Shown here one piece after another: positions 28,539 through 37,466 of a DNA stretch of 64,000 bases. This DNA comes from Proteus cibi (lineage in GTDB: Bacteria > Pseudomonadota > Gammaproteobacteria > Enterobacterales > Enterobacteriaceae): NCBI RefSeq assembly GCF_003144405.1, contig NZ_PENW01000009.1, positions 186,001 through 250,000 of the forward strand, written 5' to 3'. Each line of letters begins with the position of its first letter. Position 1 is the stretch's first letter. A model generated the notes under the pieces. That model saw only the letters and a list, made by a program, of their open reading frames with translations. It searched no databases and had not been told where the DNA came from. Both the position numbers and the translations under genes were made by a program.

Positions 28539-29906
28539 TTAGTCATTTAACCAGCCAGAGGCTTTGGTTTGTGCGACAACGCGATCAACCTGAGCTGGCG
28601 CATTTCCCACATAAGTCGTTGGATCTAACAATGCATCAAGTTCTTCTTGCGTAATATGATCACGAATACGGGTATCACGATTAATCGCTTCGACAAAAGT
28701 AATGCCCTCTTCTTGCCCAGACATTGATGCTTCATACACAATTTCATGCGCCGTTTGTTTGCCTGCTTTATCAGATAATGCAAACATCACGCGCTCTGCC
28801 AGCATAAAGCCACCCAAAATATCCATATTTTTGCGCATTTTTTCAACATGAACATTTAATCCGCCTAATACCGTTTTCATATTATCAAAAATAACAGACA
28901 GCATCAGACACAGCTCTGGCATGATTTTCCATTCCATTTTCCAGATTGCACCATCACGCTCATGTTGATGTTTCATCATATCGGTTAAAACAGAAAGGTT
29001 TGCTTTTAGGGTATTACTCACACAGGCCGCATTTTCAACAATTGCTGGATTACGTTTATGTGGCATGGTTGAAGAGCCGACTTGTCCTTTGCTAAAAGGC
29101 TCTGATAATTCATCAATTTCGTTATGCGCTAATATCAAAATTTCATTAGCAATTTTGCCTAATGTACCGCTAATTAAGCCAATCAACATGCCATACTCGC
29201 TAAATCTATCTCGCGCCGGCTGCCATGAAATTTCAGGTACACCCAAGCCTAAGCGTTTTAACACACGCGCTTCCAATTCATCAGCTTTATCACTTAAAGA
29301 AGCTTTTGTTCCCACCGCACCAACAACACTCCCCACAAATAAACGAGGTTCGATCTCTTTAAGACGTTGATAATGGCGGGCGAGTTCTGTTAACCAAATT
29401 GCTGTTTTATGACCAAACGTGATTGGCAGTGCTTGTAATGCTAATGTACGCCCTACCATAGGGGTATTTCGGTGTTTTTCACTTAATGATAGTAATGAGC
29501 GACCTAATATTTTGATATCACGAAGGAAAGTATGATGAGCATCTTTTAATTGCAGCACAAGACCTGTATCAATCACATCTTGTGTGGTTGGTCCAAAGTG
29601 AACATATTCCCCATAATGTTCAGGGCAAGCATGTTCTAAACCGCGAATGGTTGGCACTAATGGGTGACGAGTAAGACGCACTTGTTCTAAAATATAATCC
29701 ATATCAAGCTTTTCAAGTTTCGCGGTGTCTGCAATAACGTTTGCCGCCTCTTTTGGGATCAACCCTAATTCCGCTTGTTCTATGGCTAATGCGGCTTCAT
29801 AATCAAGCCAATTTTGCATTCTGGTTTTATCAGAAAAAATAGTTCTCATTTCTTCTGTTGACCATAGATTTTTTAATAAAACCGAATCAAAAACGCTGGT
29901 TCCCAT
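28539..29906 (-). CDS. Fumarase/aspartase superfamily lyase (adenylosuccinate lyase-like)
   Basis: 455 residues. The superfamily signature SSTMPHKRNP is at 278-287 (catalytic serine loop), with FGPTTQDVIDT near residue 104. Members eliminate an amine or similar group from a succinyl-type substrate, usually releasing fumarate. It differs from housekeeping PurB and ArgH by context and length and looks closest to adenylosuccinate-lyase, CMLE or EDDS-lyase-like proteins. AGGGGA is 8 nt before the ATG. First gene of a lyase-MmgE/PrpD operon, divergent from a MetC-like/DcuC-like operon. Substrate unproven. Confidence 0.82.
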   Translation of the reverse strand: MGTSVFDSVLLKNLWSTEEMRTIFSDKTRMQNWLDYEAALAIEQAELGLIPKEAANVIADTAKLEKLDMDYILEQVRLTRHPLVPTIRGLEHACPEHYGEYVHFGPTTQDVIDTGLVLQLKDAHHTFLRDIKILGRSLLSLSEKHRNTPMVGRTLALQALPITFGHKTAIWLTELARHYQRLKEIEPRLFVGSVVGAVGTKASLSDKADELEARVLKRLGLGVPEISWQPARDRFSEYGMLIGLISGTLGKIANEILILAHNEIDELSEPFSKGQVGSSTMPHKRNPAIVENAACVSNTLKANLSVLTDMMKHQHERDGAIWKMEWKIMPELCLMLSVIFDNMKTVLGGLNVHVEKMRKNMDILGGFMLAERVMFALSDKAGKQTAHEIVYEASMSGQEEGITFVEAINRDTRIRDHITQEELDALLDPTTYVGNAPAQVDRVVAQTKASGWLND

Positions 29907-30309
29907 AATTATTTCCCCTGTTAAAAGAATAATAAAAAAATCGTTTTTTTAATCAAACGACTTGTTAGATTGTTATTTTATTTATGCAATATAATCTCAA
30001 TAAAAACACTTTGATAATTTTAATCTAATTTCAAATATTTCTAATCAATAAAAAAATAACATTAATTCAAATAGTTATAAATAACTCTTTATTTATTACT
30101 TATAACATTTGAATCTTAAATGTTATTTAAGATTTAATTAGAATAATTAATGCTAAAAAGTTAGAGGGAGATCATCATTTTTATAAAATAGCTATTTTAA
30201 AAATAAATAAGTTTGTTATAAATAATAGAAACAAAATAAGCACAAACAGTAATTAATCCTTTTATTTAATTACCAGGGAACCCTATTTCTATATTTGGAG
30301 ATATTAATA
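29907..30309. other. Long AT-rich divergent promoter region with a perfect inverted repeat
   Basis: Lies between the divergent lyase and MetC-like genes. Almost entirely A/T. The notable element is a 10-bp perfect inverted repeat, AATCTTAAAT-GTT-ATTTAAGATT, at 30112-30134. It could be an operator, for example for the LysR protein about 5 kb away. No MetJ-like AGACGTCT tandem boxes were seen. No gene is supported in it. Confidence 0.6.
30112..30134. promoter_or_regulatory. 10-bp inverted repeat, putative operator
   Basis: Two perfect 10-bp arms separated by GTT, in the middle of the divergent region. A T-N11-A core of LysR type can be drawn inside it. It has no T-tail, so it does not look like a terminator. 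Confidence 0.5.
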
Positions 30310-31485
30310 ATGAAACAAAATAAACAAACAAAACTGATACACAGTGGACGCCAAGCAATCAAAACTTCAGGTCCCATTAATCCACCTGTAATGAGAGCCA
30401 GTACTATCGTTTTTGATTCAATTAAAAGCTGGCGCGAAGTTCGTGATCGTCGTGCAACTGAGCGGGTTTTAAGCTATGGCGCACGTGGTACCGAAACGGC
30501 ATTTGCCCTTGAAGCCTTAGTCACCGAATTAGAAGGTGGCTATCGCGCTCAGTTGTTCCCTACCGGATTAGCAGCTATCGCCGTCACTATTATGGGATAT
30601 GCACGTAGTGGTGGACATGTTTTATTTGCTGATTCGGTTTATGAACCCGTTCGTAAAATTGCATCAGCTTTTCTTGAACCTAATAACATTGCCTATAGTT
30701 TCTTTAAAACTGATGGGTCTGATTTTGAACAAAAAATTCAAGACAATACACAACTTATTTTTGTTGAATCACCGGGCTCATTACTTTATGAAATGCTCGA
30801 CTTACCTGAAATTTGCCGTATTGCTCATGAACGAGATATTCCTGTCGGCGTTGATAATACTTGGGGCTCGGCATGGCTTTATAACCCGCTGGAATTAGGT
30901 GCTGATGTCTCTGTTATCGCTGCAACAAAATATTTATGCGGTCACTCTGATGTGATGATGGGCATTATGGTTGCAAATGAAAAAGCATGGAAAAAAATTG
31001 GTGCATTACCTGAAGCATTAGGTCAAGCCAGTAGCCCTGATGATGCCGCATTAGTTCTTCGTGGTATGAGAACACTAGGTCAACGCATCGCTGCGCATGG
31101 TAAATCGGCACTCGCCATTGCACAGTGGTTAGAGACTCGCCCTGAAGTGGAAAAAGTGTGGTTTCCTGAATTACCTAATCACCCTCGTCATGATTTATGG
31201 AAACGTGACTGCAAAGGCAGTAATGGCTTATTAACCATTGAATTTAAACAAGAATATAGCACAAAACAATCAGAGCAATTTATTGATGCACTTGAGCTTT
31301 TTGGTATCGGTGCTTCTTGGGGTGGATTTGAAAGCTTGGCTTTACCTGCCAATGTTGTCGGTGCAAGAACCGCTTCAGATTGGCGTGAAGGTCATGGTCC
31401 ATTTGTCCGTTTACATATTGGTCTTGAAGCTACGGATGATCTTATTGCGGATATTACACAAGCCTTTTCAGCATTAAACCAATAA
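30310..31485 (+). CDS. Cys/Met-metabolism PLP-dependent enzyme, cystathionine beta-lyase-like
   Basis: 391 residues, fold type I PLP enzyme. The Schiff-base lysine is Lys207 in AATKYLCGHSD; YGARGTET near residue 56 and the C-terminal GASWGGFESL and RLHIGLEATDDLIADI are typical of the MetC branch. E. coli MetC (395) is a clear relative. It may be a true MetC or a C-S lyase or desulfhydrase recruited to catabolism; lack of a MetJ-like site and the neighbouring dicarboxylate genes favour the second. GGAG is 9 nt before this ATG; an earlier TTG is disfavoured. Operon with the DcuC-like carrier 34 nt downstream. Confidence 0.82.
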   Translation: MKQNKQTKLIHSGRQAIKTSGPINPPVMRASTIVFDSIKSWREVRDRRATERVLSYGARGTETAFALEALVTELEGGYRAQLFPTGLAAIAVTIMGYARSGGHVLFADSVYEPVRKIASAFLEPNNIAYSFFKTDGSDFEQKIQDNTQLIFVESPGSLLYEMLDLPEICRIAHERDIPVGVDNTWGSAWLYNPLELGADVSVIAATKYLCGHSDVMMGIMVANEKAWKKIGALPEALGQASSPDDAALVLRGMRTLGQRIAAHGKSALAIAQWLETRPEVEKVWFPELPNHPRHDLWKRDCKGSNGLLTIEFKQEYSTKQSEQFIDALELFGIGASWGGFESLALPANVVGARTASDWREGHGPFVRLHIGLEATDDLIADITQAFSALNQ

Positions 31486-31519
31486 CAAAAAATATTGCAT
31501 CATTACCGGGGAATTCACT

Positions 31520-32887
31520 ATGACAGGTTTAATCATTGCTGCGCTGGTAACAGCGTTAGTGGTTTATTTACTGGCGCGAGGTTATAAGCCTCAGCCAGTA
31601 TTATTACTCGGCGGGTTGTTATTATTGCTCTTAACGGCATCTCTCGACCTTAATCCTTTATTGCCAGAAAATAAATCCACGCAATTTAAATATTTTGATA
31701 TTTTCCAAATATTTACGGATATTATGAGTTCTCGCTTAGCGGGTCTTGGTTTAACATTAATGGCAATTGCGGGTTTCTCTCGTTATATGGAACACGTTGG
31801 CGCAAGCCGTGCTTTATTCGCTATTTTTGAAAGACCATTAAAAGCGATAAAATCGCCTTACTTATTATTAGTGATTTCATTTCTAGTTACCCAAATCTTG
31901 GTTATCTTTATCCCTAGCCATGCAGGTTTAGGTATGCTGTTAATGGTCACCATGTATCCGATATTAATTCGTTCTGGTATTAGTCCACTTTCTGCTTTAG
32001 CCGTTATTGGATGCTGCCAGTTTATCGACCATGGTCCTGGCTCTGGTAACGTCATTATGGCGGCAAAAACAGCAGATATTGAACCTGCCGTCTATTTTGT
32101 TCAGCACCAGTTACCGATTACTATTCCTATTATTATTGCGGTTGCTATCACTCACTTCTTTATTCAACGCTGGTGGGATAAACGTGAAGGATTTGTTTTT
32201 GACCCAACAACAATCGATATCGTAAAAGAAGAGGGTAATAAAATCCCGCTATCTTATGCCTTATTACCCGTGATCCCTTTAATTCTAATTATCGGCTTCA
32301 GTCCTTTACTGCACCCTTATATTAAATTAGAAGTCACCACAGCAATGATTATTAGTACTGTAATTGCACTTCTTTTTGAATATGTTCGCTTACGCGACGC
32401 AAAAGCGGTAATGAATAGCTTTATGCTGTTCTTTGAAGGAATGGGTAAGCAATTTGTCTTAGTGGTATCGTTAATTGTATCGGGTGAATTCTTTGCGAAT
32501 GGTTTACTCAAAAGTGGTGCCGTCGATACGCTAATTAGCTCTGCTCAAGATGCCGGTTTTGGTATTGCCGCCATGATCATTGTAATGAGTGCCATTCTTG
32601 CATTAGCCGCCTTTTTAATGGGATCTGGTAATGCGGCGTTCTTCTCATTTGCAGCCTTAACGCCAAAAATTGCAGCCTTCTTAAAAGTAGATGTGATCAC
32701 CTTAATTTTACCAATGCAAATAATGACAAGCTTTGGCCGTACTGTTTCACCTATTACTGCCGCTATTGTTGCCATTGCAGGTATTGCGAATGTCTCACCG
32801 TTCCAAATAGTTAAACGAACCGCTATTCCTATGGCTGTGGCAGCCATTGTGAACTTAGCCATGACGTTCTGGTTTTTATATTCCTAA
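31520..32887 (+). CDS. DcuC-family C4-dicarboxylate carrier
   Basis: 455 residues, 12 or so hydrophobic segments. Resembles E. coli DcuC (461): the N terminus has the LxARGYxPxxVLLxGG type motif, then FTDIMSSRLAGLGLTLM, FIPSHAGLGMLLM, and LMGSGNAAFFSF near residue 373. DcuC carriers exchange or export fumarate, succinate and malate, mainly anaerobically. Co-directional with the MetC-like gene. A carrier for C4 acids or C4-bearing amino acids next to a fumarate-releasing lyase is consistent. GGGGA precedes the ATG and a strong terminator follows. Confidence 0.85.
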   Translation: MTGLIIAALVTALVVYLLARGYKPQPVLLLGGLLLLLLTASLDLNPLLPENKSTQFKYFDIFQIFTDIMSSRLAGLGLTLMAIAGFSRYMEHVGASRALFAIFERPLKAIKSPYLLLVISFLVTQILVIFIPSHAGLGMLLMVTMYPILIRSGISPLSALAVIGCCQFIDHGPGSGNVIMAAKTADIEPAVYFVQHQLPITIPIIIAVAITHFFIQRWWDKREGFVFDPTTIDIVKEEGNKIPLSYALLPVIPLILIIGFSPLLHPYIKLEVTTAMIISTVIALLFEYVRLRDAKAVMNSFMLFFEGMGKQFVLVVSLIVSGEFFANGLLKSGAVDTLISSAQDAGFGIAAMIIVMSAILALAAFLMGSGNAAFFSFAALTPKIAAFLKVDVITLILPMQIMTSFGRTVSPITAAIVAIAGIANVSPFQIVKRTAIPMAVAAIVNLAMTFWFLYS

Positions 32888-32906
32888 TTAAGTTGCGTTA
32901 CCCTTG

Positions 32907-32946
32907 CCCTTAAACTCATTTACTCCTGAGTTTAAGGGGTTTTTTC
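32907..32946 (+). terminator. Terminator after the DcuC-like gene
   Basis: A 12-bp perfect stem CCCTTAAACTCA/TGAGTTTAAGGG, 8-nt loop, then G and a run of six T. Confidence 0.92.
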
Positions 32947-33170
32947 TTATCATTGACTGTCACCTTTGATTGAAATCATTAACGTCAACCTTAACGCTAC
33001 TCAGGCTATTTATAAAAAATAAATCGCCTGTTTATTTCTCTATCTCCCTCTTTCTTGTCTAAAAATAGACGATTTCACCACTATCCTTTGTCGATTAAAC
33101 CGACTGAGTACTTGTTTCAACTTCATATCTCGATATACTTTTGCGTAACATTCATCTGCAAATGAACATT

Positions 33171-33356
33171 ATGAAAAAAATAATTATTGTTATTATCGCG
33201 CTACTTGCCTTTGGTTCTATCGGTGGTGTTTTCCTTGCGGGCTTAAATATCTATACACGCTCCACGACACCAATAGAAACAGAGCAAACGCAACCTGAAA
33301 CATCACCTACCCAGCAATTTCCAGCTATCCCAGACAGCTCACCTTCTGCTAAATAA
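33171..33356 (+). CDS. Small single-pass membrane protein upstream of sseA
   Basis: 61 residues: MKKIIIVIIALLAFGSIGGVF begins a hydrophobic stretch (about 4-25), followed by an exposed tail rich in Thr, Pro, Gln and Glu. It could be a membrane anchor or a cleaved signal with a short mature peptide. Two earlier in-frame starts, an ATG three codons and a TTG ten codons upstream, also exist; none has a strong Shine-Dalgarno sequence. sseA starts 13 nt after the stop, suggesting co-expression. I do not recognise a family. The basic start, clear membrane segment and tight spacing support a real gene. Confidence 0.55.
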   Translation: MKKIIIVIIALLAFGSIGGVFLAGLNIYTRSTTPIETEQTQPETSPTQQFPAIPDSSPSAK

Positions 33357-33369
33357 ATGAGGTCGCACC

Positions 33370-34212
33370 GTGGAATACGATTATTTTGTTACTCCCCAAT
33401 GGCTATTTGAACATCAAAATAACCCTGATCTTGTGATCCTTGATGTAAGCGCACCAATGCCAACTCAAGATATTGATTATCAAACGCTTTACCTTGAGCG
33501 TCATATTCCACATGCTCATTTTTTTGATCTTGATGAAGTCGCCGATAAAACGACGTCATTACCCCATATGCTACCTTCTGATACACTATTTTCAGAAACG
33601 CTGACCCAATTAGGGATCTCTAATACCACGACTGTCATTCTTTACGATCAAGGCAATTTATTCTCGGCACCAAGAGGTTGGTGGACATTGACAACACTTG
33701 GTTGTCGCAATGTCCGTATTCTTGCGGGTGGCTTGCACGCATGGGTTGAAGCTGGATTTGCGACAGAACAAGGAGAGGCAATTAAAGTGCCGGCGCTGTC
33801 TCCTTTTATTGTTGAACGTCATGCACAACGTTATGCCAATAAACAGCAACTTCTTGATAATTTAGCGACCAAACAAAAACAGATTGTTGATGCACGTTCT
33901 GCTGATCGTTTTTATGGTAGATCACCAGAACCCCGCCCTGGTTTACGCAGTGGGCATATCCCTAGCAGTAAAAATGTTCCGTGGAATGAACTCGTTGTTA
34001 ATGGGCAATTGAAAAGCAACGCTGAGTTAAAGCAAATTTTTCAACAAGCAGATGTTGATTTATCACAACCCATTATTGTCACTTGTGGCTCTGGTATGAC
34101 TGCGGCAATCTTATTTTTAGCGTTAACCGTATTGGGTTGCCAATCTATTGCACTTTATGACGGATCTTGGGCGCAATGGGGGGCTGAAAGTGCCCTTCCT
34201 TGTGAGTGCTAA
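33370..34212 (+). CDS. sseA: 3-mercaptopyruvate sulfurtransferase
   Basis: Transfers sulfur from 3-mercaptopyruvate to thiols or cyanide; cytosolic two-domain rhodanese. 280 residues against 281 in E. coli. N-terminal inactive rhodanese domain to about residue 130 (LPHMLPS, FSAPRGWWTLTTLG), then the active domain with catalytic Cys239 in TCGSGMTAA; the CGSG(M/V)T loop marks mercaptopyruvate rather than thiosulfate specificity. Starts with GTG, preceded by GAGG at 7 nt. Follows the small membrane protein gene by 13 nt. Confidence 0.95.
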   Translation: MEYDYFVTPQWLFEHQNNPDLVILDVSAPMPTQDIDYQTLYLERHIPHAHFFDLDEVADKTTSLPHMLPSDTLFSETLTQLGISNTTTVILYDQGNLFSAPRGWWTLTTLGCRNVRILAGGLHAWVEAGFATEQGEAIKVPALSPFIVERHAQRYANKQQLLDNLATKQKQIVDARSADRFYGRSPEPRPGLRSGHIPSSKNVPWNELVVNGQLKSNAELKQIFQQADVDLSQPIIVTCGSGMTAAILFLALTVLGCQSIALYDGSWAQWGAESALPCEC

Positions 34213-34229
34213 TTTGATCTGTTTTGCCT

Positions 34230-34260
34230 GAAAAAAGTAAACCCGCATTAAGCGGGTTTA
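34230..34260. terminator. Terminator between sseA and the YeaQ/YmgE-type gene
   Basis: A 9-bp perfect stem TAAACCCGC/GCGGGTTTA with a 5-nt loop. The six-A run on the left gives a T-run on the minus strand, so it best serves the convergent minus-strand gene, and sseA more weakly. Confidence 0.75.
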
Positions 34261-34288
34261 TGATCAATATCGATTAGGTGTAAATATA

Positions 34289-34537
34289 TTAACTTGCAAA
34301 TATCTTAGCAAGATAGAGCACAACAATAGCACCAATGACAGCAACGAAAAAACTACCAAAGTTAAAGCCATCCACTTTTCCTTTGCCAAAGAAGCTACTA
34401 ATTGCCCCCCCCACAACCGCACCCACAATACCCAAAACACAAGTCCATATCAGACCAATATCATAAGAGCCTGGCATTAAGAATTTCGCCAATATACCCG
34501 CAATCAAACCAAAGATGATCCAAGCAAGAATTCCCAT
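34289..34537 (-). CDS. GlsB/YeaQ/YmgE family stress membrane protein
   Basis: 82 residues with three hydrophobic segments and Gly-rich turns: WIIFGLIAGILAKFLMPG, LIWTCVLGIVGAVVGGAISSFFG and FFVAVIGAIVVLYLAKIF. This is the transglycosylase-associated (PF04226) family, small inner-membrane proteins often induced by stress or stationary phase; biochemical role unknown. AGGGGGA is just upstream of this ATG; the frame extends seven codons further without signal. Stands alone between terminators. Confidence 0.88.
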   Translation of the reverse strand: MGILAWIIFGLIAGILAKFLMPGSYDIGLIWTCVLGIVGAVVGGAISSFFGKGKVDGFNFGSFFVAVIGAIVVLYLAKIFAS

Positions 34538-34684
34538 AGTTCCCCCTAAAATAGTCATGATATAAACAACATATCTAAAAATGTCACTTATTGAGTGTAA
34601 GTCGAAATAGTTATTTTTTCCAATTATTGGAGATAAGTAACACTCTATCTAAGATAAATAGAGAGATTATTGTTTTACGAATAA

Positions 34685-34716
34685 AAAAATAGCGTTAATT
34701 AATTAACGCTATTTTT
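34685..34716. terminator. Perfect 32-nt palindrome, terminator of dusC
   Basis: AAAAATAGCGTTAATT is followed immediately by its exact reverse complement, with T-runs on both sides, 22 nt after the dusC stop on the minus strand. It works as a terminator in either direction. Confidence 0.85.
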
Positions 34717-34738
34717 AGCGAATACGATGATTTTTAAA

Positions 34739-35671
34739 CTACAGTGCTTCTATTGCGAGCGCAATTTCTGGCGACGTTTTTAATGTTCTGATTTGCCTAA
34801 ATAACTCATCTGCCTCAGGATACTCTTTGCGTAAATAGCTAAACCACTGCTTAATACGTGATGCATGATAAATCGTCGTATCACCGCGCTTTTCTAAACG
34901 AACATAACGCTTTAATAATTCAATCACCTCTTGCCAAGGCATTCTCGCTTCTATGCCTTTTACAACACGGCTTAAGTTAGGGGTATTCATAGCACCGCGA
35001 CCAATCATTATCGCATCGCAACCTGTGGTGGCTAAACAGGCTAATGCATCTTCACGGTTCCAAATTTCGCCATTAGCAATCACAGGGATTGAAAGCCTTT
35101 GACGAATATCACCAATCGCCTGCCAATTAATTTTTTCGGCATTATAACCATCTTCTTTTGTTCTGCCATGTATGGTGATTTCTGTAGCGCCACCTTGTAC
35201 CACAGCATCGGCAATTTCATGGCTATACGCTGAAGAATCCCAGCCAAGTCTCACTTTAACAGAAACAGGTAACTCTGAAGGTACTGCGTCACGCATTGCT
35301 TTTGTTGCTTGATAAATCGTTTCTGGCTGTTTTAGAAGAGAAGCCCCACCTCCACTACCATTGACTGTTTTTGAAGGGCAACCACAGTTTAAATCAACCC
35401 CCCAAGAGCCTAACGATACGGCTCTAAACGCATTTTCAGCCAACCATTGTGGATGTTGTCCTAATAATTGCACTCGCACCAGTGTGCCACTTTTAGTGCG
35501 ACTTTCTGTCTGCAATTCAGGGCATAAACGATAAAACGCTTTTGTTGGCAATAAGGAGTCTACAACTCGTACAAACTCTGTAATACAGAGATCGTAATCA
35601 TTAATTGACGTGAGTAATTCTCTCACAAGGGGGTCTAAAACCCCCTCCATTGGCGCTAATAGAACTCGCAC
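34739..35671 (-). CDS. dusC: tRNA-dihydrouridine(16) synthase DusC
   Basis: FMN enzyme that reduces U16 of tRNAs to dihydrouridine. 310 residues against 315 in E. coli. [10 protein letters not shown] at the N terminus binds FMN; the catalytic Cys is in [21 protein letters not shown] near residue 97; [28 protein letters not shown] and MIGRGAMN follow. The C terminus has the helical tRNA-recognition domain. It directly follows rhlE (9-nt gap), whereas E. coli dusC sits next to yohJ. Both act on RNA, so an RNA-metabolism pair is formed here. Confidence 0.95.
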   Translation of the reverse strand: MRVLLAPMEGVLDPLVRELLTSINDYDLCITEFVRVVDSLLPTKAFYRLCPELQTESRTKSGTLVRVQLLGQHPQWLAENAFRAVSLGSWGVDLNCGCPSKTVNGSGGGASLLKQPETIYQATKAMRDAVPSELPVSVKVRLGWDSSAYSHEIADAVVQGGATEITIHGRTKEDGYNAEKINWQAIGDIRQRLSIPVIANGEIWNREDALACLATTGCDAIMIGRGAMNTPNLSRVVKGIEARMPWQEVIELLKRYVRLEKRGDTTIYHASRIKQWFSYLRKEYPEADELFRQIRTLKTSPEIALAIEAL

Positions 35672-35680
35672 TTTTTAACC

Positions 35681-37096
35681 TCAAAACTCTTTTCTAGCTT
35701 TTGACCAAGGGCTTTGATTATCACTACCTTCATCATTTTTACGTGAACGACGAGGCCCTAATTTTCCGGTACGAGAGCCCTCTTTGTTACGGTAGTTTTC
35801 TTTATTTTTATTACGTCCAGACTCTTTACCTTCGCTATCGCTGTCTCTACGACTACTGTTGCGATTGTCTTTACCACGAATATCTGCACGACCACCACTT
35901 CTACGCGGTGCATTATTCTTTGGTTTTTTATGCAAAGGCGCGGCTTTAATTGAAGGATCAGGATCGTAACCCTCTAATGCTAAACGTGGAATTTCACGTT
36001 TTAATAAACGTTCAATATCTGCTAATAAACCATGTTCATCAACACAAACCAGCGAAATAGCCTTACCCGTTGCCGCAGCACGACCGGTTCTACCAATACG
36101 ATGAACATAATCTTCTGCCACTTGCGGTAATTCAAAATTGACCACATAAGGCAGTTGGTCAATATCAAGACCACGAGCCGCAATATCTGTTGCAACTAAC
36201 GCTTTTAATTTGCCATCTTTGAAGTCAGCTAAAGCGCGCGTTCTTGCACCTTGGCTTTTATTACCGTGAATAGCCGCTGACTTAATTCCATCTGCATTTA
36301 AATGTTCGGCAAGCTTATTCGCACCGTGTTTAGTACGCGTAAAAATAAGCACTTGTGGCCAATTTTCTAACCCAATTAAGTGTGATAACAACTCTGTTTT
36401 ACGTTTTTTATCCACTAAATGAACATATTGATCAACAGATTCAGCAGCCGAGTTTTTGGGAGCAACTGAAATACTCACAGGGTTATTTAATAATGAATTG
36501 GCAAGCCCAGTGATCTCTTTAGAAAATGTCGCTGAAAACAGTAAATTTTGACGTTTTTTCGGTAATTTACTGATTACTCGGCGAATATCGTGAATAAAGC
36601 CCATATCTAACATGCGATCAGCTTCATCAAGCACTAAAACTTCAACACGAGAAAGATCAACCGCATTTTGATGTTCAAGATCAAGTAAACGTCCTGGTGT
36701 TGCAATCAATACATCAACACCACCACGTAACTTCATCATTTGTGGATTAATGCTCACACCACCAAAAACGACTAAAGAACGAATAGGAATATAACGACTA
36801 TACGCTTTTACATTTTCAGCAATTTGAGCCGCAAGTTCGCGCGTTGGTGTCAAAATCAGGGCTTTAACAGGTTGACGACCTTTTGTTTTGGCTGTTGATT
36901 GAGATAACTTTTCCAATATTGGTAATGTAAAAGCTGCTGTTTTACCAGTGCCTGTTTGCGCACTGGCTAGTACGTCTTTACCCGCCAAAATCGGCTCAAT
37001 CGCCTGTTGTTGAATAGGGGTTGGGGTTTTATACCCTTGTTCATCAATAGCGCGGAGAAGCGCCTCACTTAAACCAAGCGATGTAAAATCGGTCAA
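35681..37096 (-). CDS. rhlE: DEAD-box ATP-dependent RNA helicase RhlE
   Basis: RNA helicase active in ribosome assembly and RNA turnover. 471 residues: Q motif [19 protein letters not shown], Walker [14 protein letters not shown] near residue 45, DEAD box [13 protein letters not shown] motif and HRIGRTGRA near residue 330. From about residue 380 to the end the tail is low-complexity, rich in Arg, Lys, Asn, Gly and Ser, typical of RhlE RNA-binding tails. Upstream divergent region is shared with cecR, which in E. coli represses rhlE. Probably co-transcribed with dusC. Confidence 0.95.
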   Translation of the reverse strand: MTDFTSLGLSEALLRAIDEQGYKTPTPIQQQAIEPILAGKDVLASAQTGTGKTAAFTLPILEKLSQSTAKTKGRQPVKALILTPTRELAAQIAENVKAYSRYIPIRSLVVFGGVSINPQMMKLRGGVDVLIATPGRLLDLEHQNAVDLSRVEVLVLDEADRMLDMGFIHDIRRVISKLPKKRQNLLFSATFSKEITGLANSLLNNPVSISVAPKNSAAESVDQYVHLVDKKRKTELLSHLIGLENWPQVLIFTRTKHGANKLAEHLNADGIKSAAIHGNKSQGARTRALADFKDGKLKALVATDIAARGLDIDQLPYVVNFELPQVAEDYVHRIGRTGRAAATGKAISLVCVDEHGLLADIERLLKREIPRLALEGYDPDPSIKAAPLHKKPKNNAPRRSGGRADIRGKDNRNSSRRDSDSEGKESGRNKNKENYRNKEGSRTGKLGPRRSRKNDEGSDNQSPWSKARKEF

Positions 37097-37466
37097 AACA
37101 GTAGTCTCCTACAACCAGAACGTATAACACGGTGATTGAAATTAAAAATGATGGGCTTTCATACTGTCAAACTATAGGTATTATTACTCTATAGGTACTA
37201 TCATTCTCGGTATAGACAGTGATAAAAGAAAATGAACCTTGTTAGGTTAACCTAATAACCCCTATTCTAACAGTTTTTGCTATATTCAGAATACAAAAAT
37301 AATTTTCAATATTAGATTACTTTTTTTATTACAAATCACCTTTGTTCGATTATTTATTACAAATTTTCCCTATTGTTCAATATCATCTAATATAATACAC
37401 CTTGTTATCGCTGTTTTTAATATCATTGGTTTTGTTACATTTTACTTAAGTAAGGTATCTTCTATT
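37097..37466. other. Divergent rhlE-cecR control region
   Basis: Contains a 14-bp perfect palindrome (TTAGGTTAACCTAA) at 37242-37255 and two copies of CTATAGGTA 17 bp apart at 37172-37180 and 37189-37197. In E. coli CecR controls both rhlE and the cecR-ybhGFSR operon from this region, so these are candidate operators. The part nearest cecR is A/T-rich and carries no gene. Confidence 0.6.
37242..37255. promoter_or_regulatory. 14-bp palindrome, putative CecR (TetR-type) operator
   Basis: TTAGGTTAACCTAA reads identically on both strands. TetR-family dimers bind such palindromes; its place between rhlE and cecR suits autoregulation. Not compared with any experimental CecR box. Confidence 0.45.

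Noticed and set aside
35701-35949. Tyr/His-rich open frame opposite the rhlE tail
   Set aside because: Produced by the Arg/Asn-rich repeat-like codons of the RhlE C-terminal tail; no independent support.
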